Shown here: one piece after another, positions 1-6,432 of the stretch
Numbering within the stretch: the stretch's first letter is position 1
Layout: each line of letters starts with the position of its first letter
Assembly: GCA_934503275.1 (NCBI GenBank)
Contig: CAKSVD010000033.1
Span: 1-11,471, forward strand
Length of the DNA: 11,471 bases
Source: an uncultured Faecalibacterium sp.
Lineage (GTDB): Bacteria > Bacillota > Clostridia > Oscillospirales > Ruminococcaceae
Reading direction: 5' to 3'
Translations under genes and position numbers: made by a program
The notes under the pieces: model-generated
Seen by the model: the letters and a program-made list of their open reading frames with translations, nothing else
What the model was told of the DNA's origin: nothing
The model's database searches: none

Positions 1-368
1 TTTATAAGATGTACGATAAAATCGAAGAGGTGGAAAATGGACTGATGGATGCCCGGGCAAAGAAGCAGGCCATTGAAACCGATAAGATCACAGGCGACAA
101 CATCTACAAGATTTTGATCTGCTTTGATAAGCTCTATGCCACCATGAGCGAAGCGGAGCGCCGCAAGCTGGTAGAGATTTTGATCGATGAAGTGCAGATT
201 TACCCGGAACGTCAGCCCAACGGACAATGGCTGAAATCCATCCGGTTTAAGCTGCCCATCATCGACCACGACCTTGATTTGAGTTTGGACAATCAGAATC
301 GTGTGGAGACGGTATGTGCATTGTCCAAACTGGATGTCTACCGCAAAAAGCCGTCCGGGCGGCTCTGA
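1..368 (+). CDS. Large serine recombinase, C-terminal fragment (gene begins left of window)
   Basis: The reading frame is open from the first bases of the window to a TGA at 366-368, so this is the 3' end of a longer gene and the ATG at 9 is internal. About 121 residues are visible. They hold a helical, charged stretch (IEEVENGLMDARAKKQAIE) of the coiled-coil kind, a segment reading MSEAERRKLVEILIDEVQIYP, and a terminal VETVCALSKL box. These match the C-terminal tail of clostridial large serine recombinases (Tn4451 TnpX / phage integrase type), where a tail of the form VETVVLLSK closes the protein. The catalytic serine domain lies outside the window, so I cannot say whether the gene is intact. 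Such genes usually sit at the very end of the element they move, so the element boundary may lie in 369-520. The family call is fairly firm; the element type is unknown. Confidence 0.8.
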   Translation, partial: YKMYDKIEEVENGLMDARAKKQAIETDKITGDNIYKILICFDKLYATMSEAERRKLVEILIDEVQIYPERQPNGQWLKSIRFKLPIIDHDLDLSLDNQNRVETVCALSKLDVYRKKPSGRL

Positions 369-436
369 AGCGTTTCATCGCAGATATGCCGTTTTGAGAG
401 ACATTATTTTTGAAAAGTGCGATAAGGATCTCCCGG

Positions 437-465
437 TTGAGAAAAGCCTTGCGGAGTGATATACT
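437..465 (+). promoter_or_regulatory. Sigma-A promoter for the GGDEF gene
   Basis: TTGAGA at 437-442 and TATACT at 460-465 are separated by 17 bases. Start of transcription would be near 472, giving a leader of about 48 bases. That leader holds a small 6-bp hairpin (ATGCCC 476-481 with GGGCAT 488-493) of unknown meaning. Confidence 0.65.
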
Positions 466-519
466 AATACCATATATGCCCTGTCTGGGGCATCAGTTTA
501 CAGAACGGTATAACTTGCA

Positions 520-1635
520 ATGGATAGATATTTTTTTGTTTTAACGACCATCGATCTTTTTGTGCTCGGCTTTATGTGCCTTCTTACAAGGCTGAGTGAA
601 GCCTTGAATAAAAAGCAGAAGCGCGGGTTCTTTCTGGCCTTTGCACTCATTGCGTGCATCTCGGTGCTGGAGGTCATCACCATCGTGGTGGACGGCGCAC
701 CGCCGGGCTACCGCTGGCTGAATATTTTGTCCAACTATCTGGGCTTCGGGCTGACACCGGCGGTGGCGCTGTGTTTTGTATATGTGCTGGACAAAAAATC
801 CGTCATCCGGCGCGGGTTCAAGGCGGCGGTGTGCTGCGAGGGTGCGTATCTGCTTTTTCTGGCGGCAACGCTGCCCTACGGGCTGGTGTTCTCGGTGAGC
901 AGGGAAAACCTCTACGCCCGGGGCGGGTACTTCTTCATATATGTCGTCATGTATTATGCCTCCATGCTGTATCTTATGGCGGCTACGGTGCGCACGGCAG
1001 CTGCCTTTCAGAATCGCAGCCGCACGCTGATCTACCCGCTGATCCTCTTTTTGGGCGCAGAGACCGTGATCCAGATCGCGCTGCCGACGCTGCACGTCAC
1101 ATGGCTGTGCGTCACCCTGCTGTCGGTGCTATACTATATTTACTGCAGTGAGATGTGGAACCAGCTGGACGCGCTGACCGGGCTTTTGGACCAGAACAGC
1201 TACCTGAACCGCACCGCCGAGATGCGCCGCAGCGGCGGGGTGCTGGTGGTGTTTGATGTGGACAACTTCAAGCAGATCAACGACCGTTACGGTCATTTGC
1301 AGGGAGATGTCTGCCTTGCCGAGATCGCAGACTGCATCAAAAAAGCCTACGCCCGCTGCGGCTACTGCTACCGCATTGGCGGCGATGAATTCTGCGTGCT
1401 GCTGAAGGACGAGGCAAGCGAAGCACGCTGCGCAAAAAAGCTGCAAGCGTTGCTGGCAGAGCGGCGCAAAGAGATCACCCTTTTGCCGACGGTCTCCATT
1501 GGCTCCGCCGCCTTTTCCGGGGAGGACGTGGTTGCAGTGAAGGATCGCGCCGACCGTGCGCTCTACTGCGCCAAAAAGGAACCGAAGGCCCGCACCGCAG
1601 CGGAAAAGCACGCAGACAGAGAGCGAACAGCCTGA
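520..1635 (+). CDS. Membrane-anchored GGDEF protein (probable diguanylate cyclase)
   Basis: A 371-residue protein. Residues 1-210 are a run of hydrophobic segments (roughly 5-25, 37-57, 70-90, 103-125, 137-160, 170-205), so a multi-spanning membrane sensor module of no family I recognise. Residues 215-355 form a GGDEF domain: DALTGLLD at 217-224, the metal-binding FDVDNF at 245-250, the intact GGDEF signature at 287-291, and a late RADRALYCAKK segment. The expected reaction is 2 GTP to cyclic di-GMP at the inner face of the membrane. The inhibitory I-site RxxD expected just before the signature is absent (A278 and G281 occupy those places), so product inhibition through that site is unlikely. 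The ATG at 520 is the first possible start after an in-frame TAA at 511; its ribosome binding site is poor. A 172-aa gene follows after 37 bases. No EAL, HD-GYP or PilZ partner is visible nearby. Confidence 0.88.
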   Translation: MDRYFFVLTTIDLFVLGFMCLLTRLSEALNKKQKRGFFLAFALIACISVLEVITIVVDGAPPGYRWLNILSNYLGFGLTPAVALCFVYVLDKKSVIRRGFKAAVCCEGAYLLFLAATLPYGLVFSVSRENLYARGGYFFIYVVMYYASMLYLMAATVRTAAAFQNRSRTLIYPLILFLGAETVIQIALPTLHVTWLCVTLLSVLYYIYCSEMWNQLDALTGLLDQNSYLNRTAEMRRSGGVLVVFDVDNFKQINDRYGHLQGDVCLAEIADCIKKAYARCGYCYRIGGDEFCVLLKDEASEARCAKKLQALLAERRKEITLLPTVSIGSAAFSGEDVVAVKDRADRALYCAKKEPKARTAAEKHADRERTA

Positions 1636-1672
1636 AATTCTGCCCGCACACCTGATAAACGGAGGAACACCG

Positions 1673-2191
1673 ATGAACACAGATTGGAACAGCCCGCAGG
1701 GCGAGTTTGATACTGCTGAAAAGCAGGGGGAACTGCTGATGCTGCTCAGCCGGCAGAAGGTCACCGTGCACACATGGGATGACCCGGACTTTGACTACAT
1801 GGAAGAGCAGGATCTGGCACTGGTGGTGCAAAGCCCCTCCGGCACAGAGGATCTGCTCATTGAACTATGCGGAGAGTTCTCGGTGTTTTTTGAAAAGTGG
1901 CACGGCGAGTACGCCGCCACCGCCGAGGGCTACGCGCAGCTGCAGCGGGACATCACCGCCATTCTGGACGGCAAGGCGGGCGCACTGAGCCTGTATACGG
2001 AAAACGGCTGGCAGGGCACGGTGCTGTGCACCGAACTGCCCGGCGCAGAGGACGCCGGAGCCGCTGCGGCGCTCAAGCGCTGCTGGCAGGCGGCGAAGCC
2101 GGACGCCGCCCTGCCTGCGGGCAGTCGGCTGGAACTGGTGTGCTGGGACCCGGCACAGAACCGGAAATACCAGCTTCCGGCGGAGGAATAA
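1673..2191 (+). CDS. Hypothetical protein, 172 aa, acidic, cotranscribed with the GGDEF gene
   Basis: The frame is open further upstream, but the ATG at 1673 is preceded by GGAGG (1661-1665) at 7 bases, so this start is preferred; the longer version would overlap the GGDEF gene. The product is soluble, acidic and Trp/Glu-rich, with no signal peptide, membrane segment or cysteine motif. It begins MNTDWNSPQGEFDTAEKQGE and has a middle region (about 55-95: LLIELCGEFSVFFEKWHGEY) that looks like a small mixed alpha/beta domain. I do not recognise the family. It lies 37 bases after the GGDEF gene with no terminator between them, and transcription of both would end at the hairpin 2267-2302. A joint role is only suggested by this arrangement. 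Confidence 0.75.
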   Translation: MNTDWNSPQGEFDTAEKQGELLMLLSRQKVTVHTWDDPDFDYMEEQDLALVVQSPSGTEDLLIELCGEFSVFFEKWHGEYAATAEGYAQLQRDITAILDGKAGALSLYTENGWQGTVLCTELPGAEDAGAAAALKRCWQAAKPDAALPAGSRLELVCWDPAQNRKYQLPAEE

Positions 2192-2266
2192 TTTTAAGTG
2201 GGACGATTTGGAATATCCGCCGCTTGTGCTCTGGATATTTTCAGCGGAAAAATTATTTTAAATAGA

Positions 2267-2312
2267 GCAATGCCGGAGCGTCTGCGGACGCTCCGGCATT
2301 GCATTTTCACGG
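2267..2312 (+). terminator. 16-bp hairpin terminator with TTTTCACGG tail (repeat copy A)
   Basis: Arms 2267-2282 and 2287-2302 pair perfectly over 16 bp around a TGCG loop, followed by ATTTTCACGG at 2303-2312. It lies between two convergent genes, ending the GGDEF unit. Read from the other side, the stem is followed by a moderately T-rich stretch, so it may also stop the PAP2 transcript. The tail is shared with hairpins at 7642-7687 and 10942-10986. Confidence 0.85.
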
Positions 2313-2361
2313 AGGGGTCGTAGAGGGAAACCGCAGCTGAAATAAAAAGAATGCGGAAATT

Positions 2362-2898
2362 TTATACAATTTGTTGCTTCTTTTTGCGATTTGCCATATA
2401 GTTTGCAAATGCGGAGGCCGCAGCGCCCAGTGCGATGCCCAGCACTGCGCCGCCGAGGACATCGGTGGGAAAGTGCACATAGAGGTATAGGCGGGTAAAA
2501 GCGATAAAGGCTGCCAGCACCAGCGCGGGCGCGCCCAGCTTCCGGTTTTGCAGCCAGAGCGCGTAGGCGGCAGCCACCCCGGAAGCGGTGTGCCCGGAGG
2601 GGAAGGAGTGCCCGTGCGGACGTGCCACCAGCATGGTGATGGAGGTGTTGATATCGCAGGGGCGGGGACGGGCGAACAGCGGCTTGAGGAAGAAGTGCCC
2701 CGCCGCCATGTACAACACCAGCGCTACCGCCATGGCAAAGCCCGCTCTGCGGGTGCGCCGGAAGAGCAGAAGCAGCAGGGTGAACGCGATCCAGATCTCG
2801 CCGTGAGCACCGGCATAATCAAAAAAGATGGAAAGCGCGTTCATTACCGGGTTGCGGAACTGGTACAACCAGTCCAGAAAAGCAAACTCAAAGGGCAT
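2362..2898 (-). CDS. PAP2-family membrane phosphatase
   Basis: A 178-residue integral membrane protein of the PAP2 / type 2 phosphatidic acid phosphatase superfamily, which hydrolyses lipid phosphates such as undecaprenyl pyrophosphate or phosphatidylglycerol phosphate at the outer face of the membrane. All three active-site motifs are visible: KxxxxxxRP (K72 to R79-P80), PSGH (100-103, with the catalytic H103), and the third motif as TRxxxxxHxxxD (R136, nucleophile H142, D146), with Thr in place of the usual Ser. About five hydrophobic segments surround them and a basic tail (RKKKQQ) ends the chain. The ATG at 2898 has an AAAGGAGG-type ribosome binding site. It lies 92 bases after the fructokinase stop on the same strand but has its own likely promoter. 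Undecaprenyl-pyrophosphate recycling (BcrC-like) is one possibility; substrate cannot be decided from sequence. Confidence 0.9.
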   Translation of the reverse strand: MPFEFAFLDWLYQFRNPVMNALSIFFDYAGAHGEIWIAFTLLLLLFRRTRRAGFAMAVALVLYMAAGHFFLKPLFARPRPCDINTSITMLVARPHGHSFPSGHTASGVAAAYALWLQNRKLGAPALVLAAFIAFTRLYLYVHFPTDVLGGAVLGIALGAAASAFANYMANRKKKQQIV

Positions 2899-2940
2899 GG
2901 GTTCCTCCTTTTGGGTGGTGAAAGAGCGGATTTTTTATAC

Positions 2941-2970
2941 AATATAGCATATAAATATTAAAAAATACAA
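2941..2970 (-). promoter_or_regulatory. Probable promoter of the PAP2 gene
   Basis: On the minus strand TATATT (2946-2941) is preceded by TGC, an extended -10, with a weak -35 TTGTAT (2970-2965) 18 bases away. An alternative pairing uses TTTACA (2983-2978) with TAATAT 17 bases on. The AT-rich block 2930-2990 is the only non-coding space between the two genes. Confidence 0.45.
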
Positions 2971-2990
2971 AATGTGTTGTAAATTTGCCT

Positions 2991-3977
2991 TTATAGCAGG
3001 GGGAAATCGGTCTCCGGCTGCTCCATCTGTTCCGAGGTGGGGTAGCTGTCGATGGCGCCGTGGCGCTGCACGCTGATAGCGCAGAAGCGGTTGGAAAAGG
3101 TCAGATACTCGGTCAGGCGCTTGCGGGAAAGCTTTGGCAGTTCGGCGGTAGTCACGTCGTCCCGCTGCAGCTGCCACAGGAACGAGCCGATAAAGCCGTC
3201 CCCTGCGCCGGTGGTGTCCACCGCCGCCACCTTTGGGCTGCGGGCGCTGGCGCTGGCGGTGCGGGTGTAGGCGCGGGCACCCTTGTTGCCGCAGGTGTAT
3301 AGCACCAGCTGCACATCGCCGGTAAACAGCCGGGGCAGCGCGGCTTCAATATCCTCGGTGCCGGTGAGGAAGGGCAACTCCTCGTCTGAAAGTTTCAGGA
3401 TGTGGGTCAGGGGGAGAAACTGCCACACGGTCTGGCGCAGCTGCTCCCGGTCCGGCCAGAGGGGGAAGCGGAGATTGGGGTCAAAGCTGAGGATGGCGCC
3501 CGCCTCCCGCGCAGCAGTGATGGCAGCCAGATGGGCGTAGCGCATGGGGCTGTCTACCAGCGAGACGCTGCAAAAATGCAGGGCAAAGGCCTGTGAGAAC
3601 CAGCCCGGGTCGATCTGCTCCGGGGCATACAGCAGATCTGCGGAGGGCTTGCGGCAGAAGCTGAAGGTGCGCTCGCCGTTTTCCTCTAAGCTGACGAAGG
3701 CCAGCGCGGTGCTGGCTTTATTAGTAAATTCCAGATGGGAAAGATCCACGCCGCATCCAGCCAGCGCCCGGGCAATCTTGTGACCAAAGGGGTCGTCGCC
3801 CAGCTGGCTCAGCAGCGCACTGCGCCCGCCCAGCCGGGCAACGGCGGCGCAGACATTGGCCGGGGCGCCGCCCACCCGGGGACTGAAGGCGGGCACTTCG
3901 TCAAAGCTGCACCCCACCCGGGAGGGGATCATATCGATCAGCGCTTCGCCGATGGAAAATAAGATCCTGTCGGACAT
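2991..3977 (-). CDS. scrK: PfkB-family carbohydrate kinase (probable fructokinase)
   Basis: A 328-residue cytoplasmic sugar kinase, expected to phosphorylate fructose to fructose 6-phosphate with ATP and feed glycolysis. It opens with SIGEALIDMIPS, has the first PfkB signature as GGAPANVCAAVARLGG (36-51), FDPNLRFPLW (165-174), KLSDEELPFLTG (195-206), and the second signature DTTGAGDGFIGSF (254-266) with the catalytic base D260 and the anion hole GAGD. Length is normal for ribokinase-type kinases. The segment LHFCSVSLVDSPM is typical of bacterial fructokinases, which is why I prefer fructose over ribose or 2-keto-3-deoxygluconate. An ATG at 3998 is in frame, but the one at 3977 follows a purine-rich GAAAGGAAGAAG and matches the family's N-terminus. 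It is divergent from the MATE gene. No sucrose hydrolase or sugar transporter is next to it, so the substrate rests on sequence style alone. Confidence 0.88.
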   Translation of the reverse strand: MSDRILFSIGEALIDMIPSRVGCSFDEVPAFSPRVGGAPANVCAAVARLGGRSALLSQLGDDPFGHKIARALAGCGVDLSHLEFTNKASTALAFVSLEENGERTFSFCRKPSADLLYAPEQIDPGWFSQAFALHFCSVSLVDSPMRYAHLAAITAAREAGAILSFDPNLRFPLWPDREQLRQTVWQFLPLTHILKLSDEELPFLTGTEDIEAALPRLFTGDVQLVLYTCGNKGARAYTRTASASARSPKVAAVDTTGAGDGFIGSFLWQLQRDDVTTAELPKLSRKRLTEYLTFSNRFCAISVQRHGAIDSYPTSEQMEQPETDFPLL

Positions 3978-4005
3978 AGGGCTTCTTCCTTTCTGCATTC
4001 AGGTG

Positions 4006-4022
4006 TGCCGCAAGGTGCGGCA
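4006..4022. repeat. Inverted repeat at the start of the fructokinase transcript
   Basis: TGCCGCA and TGCGGCA pair perfectly around AGG. It begins at the predicted first nucleotide of the kinase mRNA, so it could be a 5'-end protecting hairpin or an operator for an unknown repressor. There is no U-tract, so it is not a terminator. Confidence 0.5.
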
Positions 4023-4028
4023 GTGTTC

Positions 4029-4057
4029 AGTATACACCCGCAGGGCGCTGTGCGCAA
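4029..4057 (-). promoter_or_regulatory. Promoter of the fructokinase gene
   Basis: On the minus strand TTGCGC (4057-4052) and TATACT (4034-4029) are 17 bases apart. The start point would be near 4022, exactly at the edge of a 7-bp inverted repeat (TGCCGCA 4006-4012, TGCGGCA 4016-4022). Confidence 0.55.
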
Positions 4058-4095
4058 CTGTTGCTTTTTTGTGCGGTAATGGGCAGGTTTTGCGG

Positions 4096-4124
4096 TTGAC
4101 TTGCGGCGGCAGATATGCTACAAT
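4096..4124 (+). promoter_or_regulatory. Promoter of the MATE gene
   Basis: TTGACT at 4096-4101, 17 bases, then TACAAT at 4119-4124 preceded by TGC (extended -10). The start point near 4131 excludes the in-frame ATG at 4101, which lies inside the -35 box, and fixes the translation start at 4164. Confidence 0.7.
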
Positions 4125-4163
4125 TTCCAGACGTATGCAACAACAGGAAAAAGGAAAAAGTGT

Positions 4164-5465
4164 ATGGATCTGACAAAGCAGTTCTTTAAATATGTCTCGC
4201 AGAATATTTTCGGCTTACTGGGCACCTCGTGCTATATTCTGGCCGATACCTATTTTATTGCGCAGGCCGCCGGTACAGATGGTGTTACTCTGCTCAACCT
4301 TTGCCTGCCCATTTATAACTTTATTTTTGCCATTGGCTCTATGATCGCGCTGGGCTCGGCTACCCGCTACGCCATTGCCAAGGCGCAGAACGATGCCCGG
4401 GGACAGCGGTATTTCTCCAACGCCATCCTGTGCGCCGTGCTGGCGTCCATCCCGTGGATGCTGGCGGGTGCCTTTGTGCCCGGGGCGCTGCTGCGGCTCA
4501 TGGGCGGCGATGCCGGCATCGTGACGCTGGGCATCCCCTACGCCCGCATCTTTTTGCTGTTCACGCCGTTTTTTATGTGCAACTACATCGTTTCGGCCTT
4601 TGTACGCAACGACGGCGACCCCTCCCTTGCCATGGTGGCGACCTTGAGCGGCAGCCTGTTCAATGTGGTGTTCGACTATATCTTCATGTTCCCCATGGGT
4701 CTGGGGCTGGCCGGTGCGGCGCTGGCAACGGCGGTATCGCCTATTATAAGCATCTCCATTTGCAGCCGCCACTTCTTTAAAAAGGAGAACACCCTGCAAT
4801 TCGTGCGGCAGATGCCCTCGGCAAGGCTGCTGGGGCAGAGTTGTCAGCTGGGCATCTCCGGCTTTGTGGGCGAACTTTCCTCCGGCGTGACCACCACGGT
4901 GTTCAACTTTCTGCTTCTGGGGCTGGCCGGTAACGTGGGCGTAGCAGCCTACGGCGTGGTGGCAAACTTTGCGCTGGTGGCTACCGCCATCTTCAATGGT
5001 GTGGCACAGGGCGCACAGCCGCTGGTGAGCCACTGCTACGGCCAGAACGACCACGCCGGGGCACGGAAGCTGCTGCTGCTGGGCAGCGGCACCGTGCTGG
5101 TGCTGGCGGCGGTGCTATACGCTGCGGTGTTCGGCCTGACCGATACCTTTGTAAGCTGGTTCAACAGCGAAAACTCGGTGCAGATGGCGCAGTACGCCCA
5201 CATCGGGATGCGGATGTACTTTGTGGGCTACTTCTTTGCGGGCTTCAACATCATGGCGGCAGGCTATCTGAGCGCCGTGAACCGCCCGGCGGAGGCCTCC
5301 ATCACCTCCATCTGCCGGGGCATGGTGGCCATCGTGGCCTGCTCGCTGGTGCTCAGCGCGGTGTTCGGAATGCCGGGCGTATGGGCGGCCTTCCCGGCTT
5401 CGGAGTTGCTCACCGCGCTGCTGACCCTGTTTTTGCTGCGCAGAAAAGAGAGCAGAAACGCTTAA
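4164..5465 (+). CDS. MATE-family multidrug/metabolite efflux transporter
   Basis: A 433-residue polytopic membrane protein that begins MDLTKQFFKYVSQNIFGLL and has the MATE N-terminal pattern LADTYFIAQAAGTDGVTLLNLCLPIY, followed by about twelve hydrophobic segments in two similar halves. The second half opens with LGISGFVGELSSGVTTTVFNFLLLGLAG, the counterpart of the first. Conserved loop features include GDAGIVTLGIPYARI, AFVRNDGDPSLAM and GVAQGAQPLVSHCYGQ. The family exports cationic compounds or metabolites in exchange for Na+ or H+; the substrate here is unknown. The longer frame from 4101 starts within the promoter, so I use the ATG at 4164 with AAGGAAAAAG as ribosome binding site. The stop TAA overlaps the stop of the convergent AraC gene. 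A possible terminator for this transcript lies inside that neighbour (5524-5571). Confidence 0.9.
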   Translation: MDLTKQFFKYVSQNIFGLLGTSCYILADTYFIAQAAGTDGVTLLNLCLPIYNFIFAIGSMIALGSATRYAIAKAQNDARGQRYFSNAILCAVLASIPWMLAGAFVPGALLRLMGGDAGIVTLGIPYARIFLLFTPFFMCNYIVSAFVRNDGDPSLAMVATLSGSLFNVVFDYIFMFPMGLGLAGAALATAVSPIISISICSRHFFKKENTLQFVRQMPSARLLGQSCQLGISGFVGELSSGVTTTVFNFLLLGLAGNVGVAAYGVVANFALVATAIFNGVAQGAQPLVSHCYGQNDHAGARKLLLLGSGTVLVLAAVLYAAVFGLTDTFVSWFNSENSVQMAQYAHIGMRMYFVGYFFAGFNIMAAGYLSAVNRPAEASITSICRGMVAIVACSLVLSAVFGMPGVWAAFPASELLTALLTLFLLRRKESRNA

Positions 5466-6307
5466 ATATACATCTCCTGTTCCCGCATGGTCTCCTCGGG
5501 CGTAAGCCCGGACTGTGCAGCGCGACCGGTCAGCGCCCGCCATTGTGCAGGGGACTGGCCGGTTTCTTTTTTGAATACCCGGCACAGGTAGTTGGCCCCG
5601 GAAAAGCCGCACAGACTGGCCACCACGTCCAGCGTGTACTCCCGGTGCAGCAGCAGCCGCTGCGCGGCCTCGATGCGTACGGTGGTCAGGTATTTGCCCG
5701 GCGGCACGCCCACGGCGGCGGTAAAGGTGCGCACCAGATGGCTTTTGGAGACGCCCAGCCGCTCACTGAGTTCCTCCACGCCGTACAGCCCTGCGTAGTT
5801 GGCGCGGATATCCTCAATGGCGGCCTGCACCAGCGGCGGCAGGGCAGGCGCGGCGCTGTCGGCATCTGCAAGTTCGCACAGCAGGGCAAAGGCCAGCTGG
5901 CTGCGGGCACGGCTGTGGGTGGGCTTTTCCTCCGCAAGCCGCCCCATCAGTTCGGCGGCGGCAGGGCAGGTCTCGCCCTTGGCAAGGTAGGGCAGCTCCC
6001 GCAGGCCGTTCAAAAACTGCGTGCTGGCCTGTCCGGTCAGCTGGACGCACAGCAGATGGCAGCTGTCCTCCGGGGTCAGGGTGAGCGGGGCACGGCTTAA
6101 GATCAGGTGCCCTGCCGCAGCGGACTGCGGCGGCAGCACCAGCACAGAGCCGGCGGGCGCAGCCGACGCCCCGGGCAGGGAGACCGTGCATCTGCCGCTG
6201 GAAACAAGGCAGACCCACAGCCCCTCGCCGCTCAGGGTGCGGGGCGCGGAAAGCTGCACATCCAGCAGCGCAGCCGGTGCGGCGATGGTGTTCCAGTCAA
6301 ACAGCAA
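5462..6307 (-). CDS. AraC-family transcriptional regulator with N-terminal sensor domain
   Basis: A 281-residue regulator. Residues 1-150 look like a cupin-type ligand domain (VCLVSSGRCTVSLPG at 32-46, then AGSVLVLPPQSAAAGH at 52-67). Residues 160-258 are the AraC DNA-binding domain with two helix-turn-helix units: VEELSERLGVSKSHLVRTF (177-195) and the signature LDVVASLCGFSGANYLCRVF (226-245), then KKETGQSPAQWR. The start is TTG at 6307: it follows AGAGGTG at 7 bases, an in-frame TAG closes the frame just upstream, and no ATG fits. It is divergent from the sugar ABC ATPase gene, and AraC proteins with cupin domains often sense sugars and act on the neighbouring divergent gene, so control of that ATPase is a reasonable inference. 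Its 3' end shares four bases with the MATE stop codon. Confidence 0.9.
   Translation of the reverse strand: MLFDWNTIAAPAALLDVQLSAPRTLSGEGLWVCLVSSGRCTVSLPGASAAPAGSVLVLPPQSAAAGHLILSRAPLTLTPEDSCHLLCVQLTGQASTQFLNGLRELPYLAKGETCPAAAELMGRLAEEKPTHSRARSQLAFALLCELADADSAAPALPPLVQAAIEDIRANYAGLYGVEELSERLGVSKSHLVRTFTAAVGVPPGKYLTTVRIEAAQRLLLHREYTLDVVASLCGFSGANYLCRVFKKETGQSPAQWRALTGRAAQSGLTPEETMREQEMYI
5524..5571 (+). terminator. Possible intragenic terminator for the MATE transcript
   Basis: ACCGGTCAG (5524-5532) can pair with CTGGCCGGT (5554-5562), 9 bp with one G-U pair and a 21-base loop, followed by TTTCTTTTTT. It lies antisense inside the AraC coding region. The T-run encodes, on the other strand, the conserved FKKET motif, so it may be coincidence. 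Confidence 0.3.
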
Positions 6308-6360
6308 TATCTGACACCTCTAATCAATAAAATGCTATTTTATATCACAAAATTATCTGT

Positions 6361-6367
6361 TATTATA
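6361..6367. promoter_or_regulatory. Overlapping divergent -10 boxes of the AraC and ABC-ATPase genes
   Basis: On the plus strand TATTAT (6361-6366) is preceded by TGT, an extended -10, with only a weak -35 (TTTATA at 6339-6344). On the minus strand TATAAT (6367-6362) is a perfect -10; the best -35 is TTGACG (6396-6391 region), 20 bases away and so too far to be ideal. Both transcripts would start from the same few bases. The plus-strand leader (from about 6373) contains a 6-bp hairpin CACGCC 6383-6388 / GGCGTG 6395-6400 before GGAGG at 6419-6423. Confidence 0.45.
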
Positions 6368-6432
6368 GTACCAACGAAACAACACGCCGTCAAGGGCGTG
6401 AAACACCAAATATTTTACGGAGGATAACGATT

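Noticed and set aside
476..493. Leader hairpin of the GGDEF gene as a cyclic-di-GMP riboswitch
   Set aside because: Only a 6-bp stem is present in a leader of about 48 bases, far too short for GEMM-I or GEMM-II aptamers.
2207..2243. AATATCC / GGATATT inverted repeat after the 172-aa gene
   Set aside because: Seven base pairs with a 14-base loop and no T-run; expected by chance in AT-rich spacer next to the much stronger hairpin at 2267.
4101..4163. Upstream ATG start for the MATE protein
   Set aside because: It lies within the -35 box of the promoter and would add a non-family N-terminus; ATG 4164 has a ribosome binding site.
4215..5054. A 279-codon minus-strand frame inside the MATE gene
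   Set aside because: The plus strand carries a clear MATE protein; the antisense product is His/Gln/Gly-rich, typical of a shadow of a GC-rich gene.
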